Shown here in pieces: positions 38,753-49,037 of a stretch of DNA of 64,000 bases (position 1 is the stretch's first letter; each line of letters begins with the position of its first letter). The DNA is from JACKHA01 sp041401985. GTDB taxonomy: Bacteria > Planctomycetota > Phycisphaerae > Phycisphaerales > UBA1924. The position numbers were made by a program, and so were the translations under genes. The notes under the pieces are model-generated. The model was given only the letters and a program-made list of their open reading frames with translations, made no database searches and was not told the DNA's origin. Where the stretch lies: positions 9,341-73,340 of the forward strand of contig JAWKTE010000020.1 in assembly GCA_041401985.1 (NCBI GenBank). The letters are read 5' to 3'.

Positions 38753-39568
38753 CTAATCCCGTCGCCGCGGCACCAGGTGGCCCCGCTCGTTCTCGGCCAG
38801 CACGAAGGGCGACGCCACGCCGTCGGCCAGTTCGTTGAGCCGCGCCATCGCCGTCTGGTGGATGCAGCCGAACAGCCGGTCCTTCAGGTTCTCAACCGCC
38901 CGCTCCGGGTTGCTCGGGTCGAGGGTCATGTCCATCCCGCCGAATCCGATCGAGTACCCGAAGGCGTCGACCGGGAACGACCCGAGCAGTTCGGCGTTCT
39001 CGACGCGGTAGAGCAGTGCGTCGCCGGCGAACGCGCCCAGCGAGAACAACGACCCGCTCGAATGGGCCGGCTCGGTGAGGTGTTCCGTGCGGATGACGAG
39101 GACGTACTCGGCGGCCTCGAGTTCCTCGAACCGTCGCTCCACGCGGTTCGGGAGTGCCGCCAGGTTCTCTGGCAGTGAGCCGTCGAGGGCCTGGGCCGTC
39201 TGGCGCCACCAGCCCGCGTGCTCGGCGTAACTCCAGTGGCGCGGATCGACGTGCTCGCCCGGATCGTCGAACGCGGTGAGCCACAGGACGCGGGCGTTGC
39301 CGGGCGGGGCGTCGGTGTCGTGGTCGTCGAAGGCCACGCCCGCGACGCCCTCGAACCCGGTGGCCTCGGTGACGCTGGCGGCCGACCGGGCGTTCTCAAC
39401 TACCGCGGCGAGCCGCGCAAGTTGCCCCTGGGCGGCGTCGCGGTGCTGGCTGGTGACGTCCTCGGTCGTCCTGGTGCACCCGGCGAGAGCGGCGCCAATC
39501 GCCGGCGCGATCAACGCGGCCAGGCGGGTGTGCTTGCTGGTCGAGACGCGGGTTGCGATCGCAGGCAT
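38753..39568 (-). CDS. Putative lipoprotein of unknown function
   Basis: 271 residues from ATG 39568. The signal sequence ends in a lipobox (LIAPAIGAALAGC), so the mature N-terminal Cys would be acylated. The rest (RHWSYAEHAGWWRQTAQAL, EYVLVIRTEHLTEPAHSSG, GDALLYRVENAELLGSFPVDAFG) is not a family I recognise. Frames extending upstream to 40219 are shadows of the divergent gene. Confidence 0.75.
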   Translation of the reverse strand: MPAIATRVSTSKHTRLAALIAPAIGAALAGCTRTTEDVTSQHRDAAQGQLARLAAVVENARSAASVTEATGFEGVAGVAFDDHDTDAPPGNARVLWLTAFDDPGEHVDPRHWSYAEHAGWWRQTAQALDGSLPENLAALPNRVERRFEELEAAEYVLVIRTEHLTEPAHSSGSLFSLGAFAGDALLYRVENAELLGSFPVDAFGYSIGFGGMDMTLDPSNPERAVENLKDRLFGCIHQTAMARLNELADGVASPFVLAENERGHLVPRRRD

Positions 39569-39812
39569 GGTGAGAAACGCTCCTTGGGGAGTGAGAGGCT
39601 CGGATGTGGCGAGGCGATCCCCCCATCGGCGGCCCGCAGGGGATCGGCGGGCCGGATCGCGAGGGTCTGTATGGATCTTCACACTTTGTCGGGTGCAGGA
39701 CCCAAGTCTGTTCGTATACTGGGCCCGAGACCGGACAGGTCGCGAGCGGGAGCCGGATTTCCGCGTGCTTGGTGCGGCTGCGCCTGTGCCACGGGCAAAG
39801 AGGGTGAACGGC

Positions 39813-40687
39813 ATGAACCTGATCAAGGCGGCGGTGTTTGGGTTGGTCGCGGGGGCGATCGGTGCGGCGATCTGGGCCGCGGTGGCGTTCTTCACGAACT
39901 TCGAGATCGGTTGGATCGCGTGGGGGATCGGCGCGCTCGTGGGCCTGGGCGTGCGGGCTGGCGCGGGGAGCGAGGACGGCTGGACGCCGGGCATCCTGGC
40001 GGCGGTCATCGCGGTCGCGTCGGTGGTCGGCGGCAAGTACGCCGCCGCCGCCGCGTTCATGAACCAGACGATGGGCACCGCGATGGCCCCGGCGACGGCG
40101 CTGGAGGCCGAGGAGAGCGCGATCGTGGTGCTCGCCGACGAGGTGGTGGCCGAGAAGGACAAGCGAGGCGAGGCGATCGACTGGCCGCCCGGCATCGGGG
40201 GTTGGGAGGACGCGTACACGCAGGCGGATTACCCGGCGGACATCTGGGGCGAGGCGAGCCGGCGTTGGGACGCGACGCCGGCGTGCTACCGCGAGGCCGC
40301 GCGGTTCACGCCGACGATCGCGTCGGAGCAGGTCCGCGTGTCGCAGGTCGCGCACCTGATCGTCGCGGAGTCGGGGGCGACTACTCGGCCCACGGGTTCA
40401 CGACCGCGTGGGAGCAGTATTCCAGCAGTGAGGAGGATCCCGCGCACGTTGTGGTCGCAGGGCGTGATCGGTACACGCGGATGGACGACGCCGGGCACAC
40501 GCAGTTCGCGGCGTGGGCGCAGGACCGTCTCGACCGCCAGCACCGCCAGATCACGTCGCAGTTCGGCGGCGCGATGACGGGCTACATGTTCCAGGCGTCG
40601 TTCTCGCCTTGGGACATCCTGTGGTTCATCCTGGCGGTGGGCTCGGCGTTCAAACTGGGCTCGGGGATGGCGTCGGGCGGGGAGTGA
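39813..40687 (+). CDS. Membrane protein of unknown function, one frameshift
   Basis: ATG 39813. Three N-terminal membrane segments (LIKAAVFGLVAGAIGAAIWAAVAFF, IAWGIGALVGLGVRAG, GILAAVIAVASVVGGKYAAAAAF) precede an acidic domain (AEESAIVVLADEVVAEKD) and a C-terminal FSPWDILWFILAVGSAFKLGSG. The frame breaks at the G-run near 40369-40373; one extra G there joins both halves (VAESGGDYSAHG). TATACT at 39715-39720 may be its -10. Not recognised as a named family. Confidence 0.7.
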
Positions 40688-40734
40688 GGGCGGGGCATCG
40701 GCAGTGTGTGGCCTCTCGGCGCCGGGGCGGGGAG

Positions 40735-42073
40735 TCACCCAGGCCAGATGATCACGATGGCGACACCGGCGGCGGTGCAGATCGCGTACATGAGCGCGAC
40801 CCGCCTGAGCATCCGCCGCGTACCGAGGGCACCGACCAGGATCGTCTTGAACACCATGTTTGCACCTGCAGCGATGACGATCGCGCGCCAGGCCTCGCCC
40901 GGGGGCACCCCGCCGTCGTTTGCCAGACGGGCCGAGCCCAGCGTGATCGCGTCCATGTCGGTCAGGCCCGAGATGGCGGCGACGGCGTAGAGGCCCGCGC
41001 TGCCGAGGTGGTCCTGGGCGGCGGCGGCGATGAACAGCACGCCGGCGTACAGCAGCCCGAACACGATGGCCGGGCGCAGGGCGGCGGGGTTGTCCGGCTC
41101 GGGCAGCGCTGTCTCGGCGCGCCGGGCCCGGAGCCAGAGCAGAACGCTCAAGGCGAGCGTGACCAGGGCCAGGGCCCCGATCGGCGGCGCAAGGCGCGCG
41201 AAGTGGGTGGGGGCCACGACCGCGATTTCGACCAGCACCCGCGTGTACATCACGAGCGTGGCGAGCATGACGATCGTCGCGGCGACATTGTCCAGGTCCC
41301 GGCGCGCGTGGTCCGCGTCGGTGCCATCGCCGGCGTTGGCGGACGCGAGGGTCATGCGTGCGGCCGACGCGGTTGTGGCGGTGCTGGAGATGACGCCGCC
41401 CAGCAGCCCCGCCAGGACGACGCCGCGAGTTCGCCCGAATATCTTGACGGCGACATAGCCGGCCAGCGACATGCCGACCACGAGCACGACCATGCGCCAG
41501 GCCTCGTGGGGGTTTAGAACCTCATACGGGCCGTAGGTCTGGTCGGGCACGACGGGCAGGATCACGAAGGTGATGAGGGCGAAGGTGTTACTGGCCTGAC
41601 GTCCCTTCTCGCCCAGGCGTGCGGAGGCGTGCAGGGCGGCTCATGCGGAGCAGGACGGCGATGGCGACGCCCACGCCAGCGGTGACGGGCAGTGGGGCGA
41701 GCCAGCCATGGCCCTCGACGGCGTACATGGCGAGCATGGCAACCCGGTGGACATACCGCGTGGGCCTGCCCTCTTCGGACCGCGATCAGGCTGCCGAGGA
41801 CCAGCAACGCGACGACACCGATGCCGGTGGCCAGGACGAGGCCTGCACCGACAGCCCCGCTGGCGACATCGGCGGCCAAAGGTGGCGTGGGGCGAGGGGT
41901 GGCCGCGAGCACGCTGGCGTGGATGGGCGGCGCAGGTACCCAGCAGCGTCGCCACGCGAAGGTGCGGACGCCGAAGGGATAACGGCTCGGCCACAAGCGC
42001 GACGCCGACGAGCAGGCCGAGGGCCAGGGCGATGCCGGAGGGCTCGGAAACGCGTGACGACCAACGGGGGCAT
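40735..42073 (-). CDS. MgtC/SapB-like and DUF4010 membrane protein, frameshifted
   Basis: The intact C-terminal part (40735-41565) is a DUF4010 domain: YGPYEVLNPHEAWRMVVLVVGMSLAGYVAVKIFG, GVVLAGLLGGVISSTATTASAAR, GLTDMDAITLGSARLA and many hydrophobic helices. Upstream, pieces of the MgtC half lie in different frames (GIALALGLLVGVALVAE, ASGAVGAGLVLATGIGVVALLVLGSLIAV, AMYAVEGHGWLAPLPVTAGVGVAIAVLLRM). At least three indels occur between 41620 and 42040. ATG 42073 is the likely start. Such proteins are often tied to magnesium homeostasis; the function is not established for DUF4010. Confidence 0.75.
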
Positions 42074-42228
42074 GGCGGGAGTCTACATGCGGCGAGCCTT
42101 GAAGCACGGACGGAAGGTCCCGACTCCGGCGTGGTGGCCCCATGCCGACCTCCAAGTGCTCGTATTACCGGCGGTTCGTTCAAGTGACTTTGACCCGAAC
42201 TGATTTGACCCGCCCGGAGCCGCATCCA

Positions 42229-44075
42229 ATGACGACGACGCCCGCCGACGCCGCCCGCGCCAGTTCGACCGCCGCCAGCACCGCCGCCGCGGGGTCGAGC
42301 GTCGATCCCCACGCCGTGACGATCTCCGGCGTGGTGTTGGACTGGTGTACGGCCCTGACAAACCGGCTGTTAAAGCTGCGGGATGTTGCGAAGCACATCG
42401 CCGAGCCGGGGCAGTTCCTGTACACGCGGGTTGTTCCCTGCAGGGGTACCGGACGGTTCGTGGACGATGCGTGGCAGTCTGCCGGGTTCGGGTCGGCCGA
42501 CGACACCAACAAGCGGTTCAAGTACCTGCTGCGGGCGGGCACAGACCGCGAGCAAGGCTAACACCGGCCTGTCGACCGCGTTCGACCTGCCGACGCTGAT
42601 GTAAAGACCTCGACGATGTGCTGTCGCTGGGCGAGGTGGGCAAGGTGGCGAGATCGACACGATCGAGGACATGCACCGCCTGTACGCGGACATCCCGGTC
42701 GACCAGGTGACGGTGTCGCAGACGATCAACGGCCGGCGGCGGTGATCTGGGCGATGTATCTGGCCCATGCGCCTCCAGCGGGGCATCTCGTGGGACACGC
42801 TGGCGGACGCTGCAGAACGACACCTGGAAGGAGTTCCACAGCCAGAACGAGTTCATCTATCCGCCGGAGGCCTCGGTGAAACTGGTGGTGGACACGATCG
42901 AGTTCCAGTCGGCCCTGGTGCCGAGGTGGAACAGCGTGTCGATCTCGGGCTACCACATCCGCGAGGCGGGCTCGACCGCGGCCCAGGAACTCGCGTTCAC
43001 GCTGCGGGACGGGATGGAGTACGTCGAGGCGTGCCTGCTGCGCGGCATGGACATCGACTCGTTCGCGCCGCGCCTGTCCTTCTTCTTCAACAGCCACAAC
43101 GAGTTCTTCGAGGAAGTCTGCAAGTTGCGGGCGGCCCGGCGGATCTGGGCCCGGATGATGAGGGACCGGTACGGGGCCAGCAGCGAGCGGTCGTGGTTCA
43201 TGAAGACGCACGTGCAGACGGCCGGGTGCAGCCTGACGGAGCAGCAGCCGCTCAACAACATCGTGCGGGTGGCGTACCAGGCGATGGCCGCGGTGCTGGG
43301 CGGGTGCCAGAGCCTGCACACCGACAGCATGGACGAGACGCTGGGCCTGCCGACGGAGCAGGCGGTGACGGTCGCGCTGCGGACGCAGCAGATCCTGGCG
43401 CACGAGACGGGCGTGACGCGCGTCACCGATCCGCTCGGCGGCTCGTGGTTCGTCGAGGCGCTGACCGACCAGATCGAGGGCGAGGCCCTGGCCCTGATCG
43501 CGGAGATCGACGCGATGGGCGGCGGGGCGTGGAAGAAAGGGGCCACGCCCAACGAAAACGCCGGCGGCTACGGCGGCGCGGTCGCGGGCATCCACAAGGG
43601 CTACTTCCGGCGTGCGATCGCCGAGGCGTCGTACCGCTTCAGCGAGGAGTGCGAGGCGGGCGACCGGATCATCGTCGGCGTGAACGAGTACGTGGACAAG
43701 GAGGAAGAACGCCCGATCGACATCCTGGTGATCCCGGACACCGTCGAGACGGAGCAGAACGAGCGGCTGGCGGCGTTCAAGCAGCGGCGGGACGCGGAGG
43801 CGGTGGAGGCCGCGCTGGAGCGGATCCGGCGGGCGTGCCGGGATGGGGATACGGGTGGTCTGTCCGAAGGTAGTCCGGATCTCCGAGCCGGATCGGCGGC
43901 GCAGGCGCCGGCGATCAGCCAAGACGCGATCCCCTCGGCCGAGGCGCTCGGCCTCGACCCGCACAACGTGATGCCGGCGCTCGTGGCCGGCGCGCTGGCC
44001 AACTGCACGCTGGGCGAGATGGTGCAGGCGATGGCGGATATTTATGGGCGGTACTCGGGCGGGCCGGAGTGGTGA
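42229..44075 (+). CDS. Methylmalonyl-CoA mutase large (catalytic) subunit, 5' part frameshifted
   Basis: Converts methylmalonyl-CoA to succinyl-CoA with adenosylcobalamin. From about 42807 the frame is clean: NEFIYPPEASVKLVVDTIEF, SISGYHIREAGSTAAQELAFTLRDG, FFFNSHNEFFEEVCKLRAARRIWA, TAGCSLTEQQPLNNIVRVAYQAMAAVLGGCQSLHTDSMDE and HETGVTRVTDPLGGSWFVE. The first 580 bases carry family pieces in all three frames (VYGPDKPAVKAA, IAEPGQFLYTRG, SADDTNKRFKYLL, TGLSTAFDLPT) with several indels and a stop. The protein ends after the barrel and a short tail; the C-terminal B12-binding domain (DxHxxG) is absent, so a separate small subunit is expected elsewhere. Confidence 0.88.
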
Positions 44076-44277
44076 ACAACGAGAGGGCACCGAATCGCCG
44101 GGTGTCTGATGACTGGAGACGCGAACTGTCCGAGCGGAGTGCCATCTCCTGGCGGGTGACCGCCACGCATCGGCTCGGGCCGAGCGTCGAGACGACCGAC
44201 GCCGACCTCAACGCGGTTCGGTTCGTTGAGAGTGGATGTCGAGAGTTCGACAATCCGCGACAAGCAAGGGGCGGCGT

Positions 44278-44712
44278 ATGAGCGCGCCCGATTTCAAGTG
44301 GGAAGTGCGGCACGAGGTTGTCGTGCGGGGCTATCGTGAGTCGCACGAGTCGATTTCACAGGCGATCGGTTTGATCCCGACCCGATGCATCGACGAATCT
44401 CAACCGTTGCGAATCGGTGGTCAGACTCGGGCCCGCGTGAACGTGTGGGCTCACGTTTGGTTTGACGGGTCGGGCGACACCGATTGGATGAACAATCACG
44501 ATCATCGAGCGGCCCTAGCAGAACTGATTGGCTACCTCGTCGATCGGGCGTCGGTGATGGCTCAACTGGCCTCGCGGTGCGAGGTGTACCTCAAGACAGT
44601 GGTGAGCACCGACAGTTCCAACGCCTCGTACTCGCTTGATCCCTCGGCAGCGTCCGGTCTGGCTCGCCTCGGGCTCGGCTGGGTGAGCGAGACGTGGCTG
44701 AGTTCGAGGTAG
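44278..44712 (+). CDS. DUF4279-type protein
   Basis: 144 residues from ATG 44278, with AAGGGG upstream. The N-terminus FKWEVRHEVVVRGYRESHESISQAIGLIPTR resembles DUF4279 (short strand, then a helix with I...LGI.P). The rest, including NVWAHVWFDGSGDTDWMNNHDHRAALAELIGYLVD, supports it. The molecular function is unknown. Base composition is slightly less GC-rich than its neighbours, so it may be acquired. The 44076-44277 stretch before it is unassigned. Confidence 0.65.
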   Translation: MSAPDFKWEVRHEVVVRGYRESHESISQAIGLIPTRCIDESQPLRIGGQTRARVNVWAHVWFDGSGDTDWMNNHDHRAALAELIGYLVDRASVMAQLASRCEVYLKTVVSTDSSNASYSLDPSAASGLARLGLGWVSETWLSSR

Positions 44713-44802
44713 AAACTCGAATTGTTCGATCTGTTGGCAGCTGGATTGTCGTTCTTCCGCTGCTTGGCGTGTCACAGCCTCAAGCTCAATGGGAGTCCGA
44801 AC

Positions 44803-46566
44803 ATGCCTCGAATCCGCCCCGTTCTCCTCGCCGTCCCGTCGATCATCCTGATCGCCGGCCTCGCCGCGCTCGTGCCGCTCACCGGCTGCGCCTCCTCACG
44901 CATCACCGACGGCGCCGCCACCCAGCCCGCCGCCTTCGAACCCACCCTCTACCCCGGCTTCTCCGGCTACGCCCGCAGCGTCACCACCTCCGCCTCTATG
45001 CCCGACGCCGGGCCGGGGGGCGACACGCTCCATTCCGACCCTCATGACAGTCGGGCCCAGCGGTTCTTCAACCAGGGCATCCAACTCCTCTACGGCTTCA
45101 ACCACGACGAGGCCATCCGCTCCTTCCGGGGCGCGGCCGAGGCCGACGACCGCTGCGCCATGGCGTGGTGGGGCATCGCCTACGCCAACGGGCTGCACAT
45201 CAACAACCCCGTCATGAGCCAGCAGGCCTCGAAGGACGCGTTCGACGCGGCCCGGGAGGCCACGGCCCGCCTGCGGTACGCCTCGCCCGTCGAGCAGGCC
45301 CTGATCCGGGCGGTGTCGCAGCGGTACGCGTGGCCCGTGCCGGAGGACCGGCGTCCGCTGGACGAGGCGTACGCCGCGGCCATGGGCGACGCGTATCGCC
45401 AGTTCCCGAACGATCCCGACGTCGGCACGCTGTACGCCGAGGCGCTGATGAACCTGCAGCCGTGGGACAACTGGACGCACGACGGGCAGCCGAAGCACCG
45501 GACGCTGGAGATCCTGGCGGTGCTGGAGGGCGTGATCGCGATCGCGCCGGACCATCCGGGGGCGAACCACCTGTACATCCACGCGATCGAGGCCTCGCCG
45601 TGGCCCGAGCGCGGCACGGCTTCGGCCGATCGGCTGGTGGACCTGGTTCCCGGCTCGGGGCACCTCGTGCACATGCCCAGCCACATCTACATCCGCACCG
45701 GGCGGTACGCCGAGGCGGCCGACACGAACGAGCGGGCCATCGCGGCGGACGAGGCGTACTTCGCGGTCGCGCCGCCGCCGGGGTTCTACAGCCTGTACTT
45801 CATGCACAACGTGCACTTCCTGGCGTACGCGGCGATGATGGAGGGGCGGTACGAGACCGCGATGGCCGCGGCCCGGAAGATCGAGACCGGCATCCCGCAG
45901 GACTGGCTGCGAGAGAACGTGCAGTTTGCCGACGGGTTCATGCCGACGGCGCTGCACGTGATGATCCGCTTCGGCAAGTGGGACCAGATCCTGGCCGAGC
46001 CGGAGCCGCCGTCGTGGCGACTGTTCAGCCGGGCCGAGCGGCACTACGCCCGGGCGGTCGCGCTGGCGAACACGCAGCGAGTGGGCGAGGCCCGGCGCGA
46101 GATCGCGCTGATGGACGCGGTGGCGGCGGAGATGGGCGACGGGTGGAGCATCGGCAACAACCCGGCCCAGGACGCGCTGCGGATCGCGAGGCTCATGGCC
46201 GAGGGCGAGACGCTGTTCTTTGAGGGGCGTCGGGAGGAGGCGTTTGCGAGCCTGCGCGAGGCGGTGCGCCTTGAGGAGCAACTGGTGTACGACGAGCCGC
46301 CGGGCTGGATGCAGCCGGTACGCCACGCGCTCGGGGCGCTGCTGCTGGCCGACGGGCGTGCGGCGGAGGCCGAGGAGGTGTATCGGGCCGACCTCGGGCG
46401 TCACCCGAACAACGGATGGTCGCTGCTGGGGCTGACGCAGTCGCTGGCGGCCCAGGGGCGCGAGTCCGAGGCGGCGGGGCTGGAGGCGGAACTGGCGCGG
46501 GCGTGGGCCCGGGCGGATGAGAGGCCGCGGGCGTCGTGCTACTGCGGGGAGTCGGCGATGCGGTAG
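44803..46566 (+). CDS. TPR-repeat lipoprotein
   Basis: 587 residues from ATG 44803, GGGAG upstream. Lipobox in SIILIAGLAALVPLTGC. After a linker, TPR-like helices run through most of the protein: DSRAQRFFNQGIQLLYGFNHDEAIRSFRGAAEADDRCAMAWWGIAYANG, TLEILAVLEGVIAIAPDHPGANHLYIHAIE, GRYAEAADTNERAIAADEAYF and ADGRAAEAEEVYRADLGRHPNNGWSLLGL. Members of this type are outer-membrane or periplasmic scaffolds; a specific role is not evident. It ends YCGESAMR. Confidence 0.88.
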   Translation: MPRIRPVLLAVPSIILIAGLAALVPLTGCASSRITDGAATQPAAFEPTLYPGFSGYARSVTTSASMPDAGPGGDTLHSDPHDSRAQRFFNQGIQLLYGFNHDEAIRSFRGAAEADDRCAMAWWGIAYANGLHINNPVMSQQASKDAFDAAREATARLRYASPVEQALIRAVSQRYAWPVPEDRRPLDEAYAAAMGDAYRQFPNDPDVGTLYAEALMNLQPWDNWTHDGQPKHRTLEILAVLEGVIAIAPDHPGANHLYIHAIEASPWPERGTASADRLVDLVPGSGHLVHMPSHIYIRTGRYAEAADTNERAIAADEAYFAVAPPPGFYSLYFMHNVHFLAYAAMMEGRYETAMAAARKIETGIPQDWLRENVQFADGFMPTALHVMIRFGKWDQILAEPEPPSWRLFSRAERHYARAVALANTQRVGEARREIALMDAVAAEMGDGWSIGNNPAQDALRIARLMAEGETLFFEGRREEAFASLREAVRLEEQLVYDEPPGWMQPVRHALGALLLADGRAAEAEEVYRADLGRHPNNGWSLLGLTQSLAAQGRESEAAGLEAELARAWARADERPRASCYCGESAMR

Positions 46567-46617
46567 GCGATCGCCTTGCTGCGGCGGCGTCGCGGTCGGG
46601 TCGTGCGCCTCGCCGGT

Positions 46618-48609
46618 TCAAGGCCGCGGCGTGCGGCGTTGCTGGACCGTGTCGAGGCTGCGGAGGGTCTCGCTGATCACCAGCAGACCCATGGCGGTTG
46701 CTTCGGGCGGCTGGTCGTCGGTCCAGAGGGCGGCGCGGACGCCCCAGGGCTGGGCGCCGTCGGCCCAGGACAGGACGGCCTCGTCGGCGCAGAGTTGGCG
46801 GAGGAAGCGCAGCGACGCGAGCATGCGGATGACCTGGCCGTAGTACTCGTCGTCGGGCGTGAGGGCGGGGTCGGCGAGCATGGTGGCGACGTAGGCGAGC
46901 GGTCGCATCGAGTGCCAGGTCGGCAGCGGCTGGCGGGCGCGGGTGAAGACGATGCCGCCGACCAGGTCGCGATCGGTGGAAGCAACGTCCGTCGCGCCGA
47001 TCTGGTGACGCCAGACGAGCGTGCGGAGTTCGCGGAGGGCGGCGGCGGCGGGGAGGCTGGGGTCGCCGATGCCGAGTTTGGCGCGAGCCGCGGCGAGTTC
47101 GTGCTCGGCCCAGCCCGCCCACGGGAGCAGGCCGACCCAATCGCCTGGGGGCGTGCGGGAGAGCGCGCTGCGGAGGGCGGCGTCGGCGCGTTCCAGCAGG
47201 GCGATGTCGCCGATGGCGGCGGCCCGGCGAGCACCGGCCCACGCGGCCATGACGCCCACGGGCGGGGGCGATTGCGCGGGGTCGGCAAGCGAGGCCACGA
47301 CGGTCTGGCCCGCGAGGCCTCGGAGGACCGCGCGGTCGGTGTCGGGAGCGGCGGTGGGGGCGGCGTTGGGGGTGGTGGGGGGCTGGCTTGTGGCGGGCGT
47401 GGGCTGGACCTGGGACGGGGCCAGCTGGCTCTCGGCCATGAGCCAGATGGCGGCGGTGGCGACGCCGGTCTCACCGGCGCGGATCGCCTGGCCAGCGCGT
47501 TCGAGCAGCGCGGTTGCGTCGCGACGCCACGAGGCGGCCTGCTCGTCGGAGCCGGCGTGCGGCGTCGCGGCCCAGCGAGCCAGGGTGTAGGCGGCCAGCG
47601 CGTCCTCGAGGGCGTCGGGGCGTGTCCCTTCGGCGTCGATGTGCGTGGAAGCGAGGGCGTCGGCCAGGTGCGCTCCCAGTTCGCGGAGCATGGGCGAGGT
47701 GACATCTCGCGTGTCGAAGACGCGACCGCCGCGATGGAGGATGGCCACGGCGCGGTCCTGGCCCAGTTCGGCGATGGCGATGCAATCGAAGGCGAGGAAG
47801 CGGACGCCGCGCTGCGTGAGGGCGGACGGTTCGGCGAGGCCGGCCTGCCCGTCGTCGAGGACGGCGGCGGCGGCGGTGGAGAGCGCGGCCCCGGCGTCGA
47901 GGCCGGTGGCGAGCATCGTGAGCGGGAAGACGAGTTCGGTGCGGGACGTGTCGCCCGAGCCGACGCGGGCGCCCACGCCCGCCATGCCCGGTGAGACGCT
48001 GAGCGCGGCGTCGCGGAAGGAGGCCACGTCGATCGGGACCGCGGCCCCGGCGAGTTCGAGCGTGACCGTGATCGAGGCGGCGATCTGGCGGCGCCGCTCG
48101 GCCCAGAGGGCGTCGCGCGGGCCTGTGATGCGCTCGTCGGCCTGGGCAAGTGCGGCCTCGGCGGCGCTCTCGATGACGCCGCGACCGTCGGTGTTGGGCG
48201 GAGCGACGGCCTCGGCGCGGGCCAGGAGTTCGCCGTCGAGGTGGAGGCTGATGCAGGCGGCGGCGACGGGCGGGGCGGCGGCGTCGACCTCCCAGTTGTT
48301 GACCCAGCGACGCACCGCGTTGAAGGCGCGGAAGCAGGCTTCGGGGGCGGGTGGAGTCAGCGGGGGCGACGCGGTCGTCGTCGGGCCCGCGGCGGGCTGG
48401 TCGAAGCGCTCGACCACGCCCGGCTGGGCTGGCGGCTGGGACGGGGTTTCCGGACGGTCGTTGGGTTGGGGCGAAGCGGCGACGCCCAGGGGCGCGAGCA
48501 GCGCGGCGACGAGCAGGCACGCCAGGGCACGCGATGTGGCCCGCGGCTGGCGACGCCGTTGGAGATCTCGGACGTTGGCGGCGGGCGTGGGACTGTGGTT
48601 CGTACGCAT
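46618..48609 (-). CDS. Secreted protein of unknown function
   Basis: 663 residues from ATG 48609. A twin-Arg-like basic start is followed by a signal core (ATSRALACLLVAALLAPLGVAASP), then a Pro/Gln-rich linker. The remainder is alanine-rich and helical with no recognisable motif (CFRAFNAVRRWVNNWEVDAAAPPVAAACISLHLDG and later PTWHSMRPLAYVATMLADPALTPDDEYYGQVIRMLASLRFLRQL). The last part could be a helical-toroid or glycosidase-like fold, but I cannot assign it. Convergent with the TPR lipoprotein. Confidence 0.75.
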   Translation of the reverse strand: MRTNHSPTPAANVRDLQRRRQPRATSRALACLLVAALLAPLGVAASPQPNDRPETPSQPPAQPGVVERFDQPAAGPTTTASPPLTPPAPEACFRAFNAVRRWVNNWEVDAAAPPVAAACISLHLDGELLARAEAVAPPNTDGRGVIESAAEAALAQADERITGPRDALWAERRRQIAASITVTLELAGAAVPIDVASFRDAALSVSPGMAGVGARVGSGDTSRTELVFPLTMLATGLDAGAALSTAAAAVLDDGQAGLAEPSALTQRGVRFLAFDCIAIAELGQDRAVAILHRGGRVFDTRDVTSPMLRELGAHLADALASTHIDAEGTRPDALEDALAAYTLARWAATPHAGSDEQAASWRRDATALLERAGQAIRAGETGVATAAIWLMAESQLAPSQVQPTPATSQPPTTPNAAPTAAPDTDRAVLRGLAGQTVVASLADPAQSPPPVGVMAAWAGARRAAAIGDIALLERADAALRSALSRTPPGDWVGLLPWAGWAEHELAAARAKLGIGDPSLPAAAALRELRTLVWRHQIGATDVASTDRDLVGGIVFTRARQPLPTWHSMRPLAYVATMLADPALTPDDEYYGQVIRMLASLRFLRQLCADEAVLSWADGAQPWGVRAALWTDDQPPEATAMGLLVISETLRSLDTVQQRRTPRP

Positions 48610-48786
48610 CACGCAACGCTCCCTGTTGCCGCGGCACCACGCGGTCGCCCGATCCCCACCGAGGGCGTGCAAGTTTTAGGACGCGCGGGGCGTCGGCGTC
48701 GGGGAGAAATAGGGTCGGCAGGCTTTGCGCCGGCGTGGCATGGTGGTTGAATGGTGTCGGGCACAACCCAAGACCGGAGGATTCCC

Positions 48787-48867
48787 ATGGCCCGAGCACT
48801 CGTTCTTTCCGCGACGCAGCAGCGCATCCTCTTCCTGTCGATCCTGTCGTTCCTGACGCTGTGCTGA
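48787..48867 (+). CDS. Possible 26-residue hydrophobic peptide
   Basis: GGAGG lies 6 bases before ATG 48787. The frame encodes ARALVLSATQQRILFLSILSFLTLC and stops at TGA 48865. The good ribosome site and hydrophobic C-terminal half make it a candidate small membrane peptide. No homology can be claimed, and the hairpin just downstream suits the opposite strand better. Confidence 0.25.
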   Translation: MARALVLSATQQRILFLSILSFLTLC

Positions 48868-48891
48868 GGTGATTCTGGTTGTGATGCAGAT

Positions 48892-48920
48892 GGAAAACAG
48901 CCGCCCTCGGTGGGGCGGCT
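48892..48920 (-). terminator. Probable terminator of the cyclophilin gene
   Basis: AGCCGCC (48899-48905) pairs with GGCGGCT (48914-48920). Read on the minus strand the hairpin is followed by GTTTTCC, so it most likely ends the transcript of 49038-51299. Confidence 0.6.
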
Positions 48921-48949
48921 GGTCGTGCGCGCGGGCGAGCAGGTTGGAG

Positions 48950-49035
48950 CACCCGGCGGCTGCGCCGCCGACACAGGTTGGAAACCTGTGCCACCTGAGG
49001 CCGACACAGGTTGGAAGCCTGTGCCACCTGGATGC
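48950..49035. repeat. CACAGGTTGG hairpin repeats past the cyclophilin gene
   Basis: Two copies of CACAGGTTGGAAACCTGTG (second copy AAGCC instead of AAACC), each followed by CCACCTG. They are preceded by the palindrome GGCGGCTGCGCCGCC and a degenerate first copy (CAGGTTGGAGCACC). Related to 14813-14855. Confidence 0.75.
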
Positions 49036-49037
49036 GG

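Noticed and set aside
38753..40219. 488-codon minus-strand extension of the lipoprotein gene
   Set aside because: The lipobox signal begins at 39568; the upstream part is antisense to a clear membrane-protein gene.
44069..44281. 70-codon frame between the mutase and the DUF4279 gene
   Set aside because: No ribosome site, no recognisable motif, and overlap with both neighbours; possibly a remnant, not supportable as a gene.
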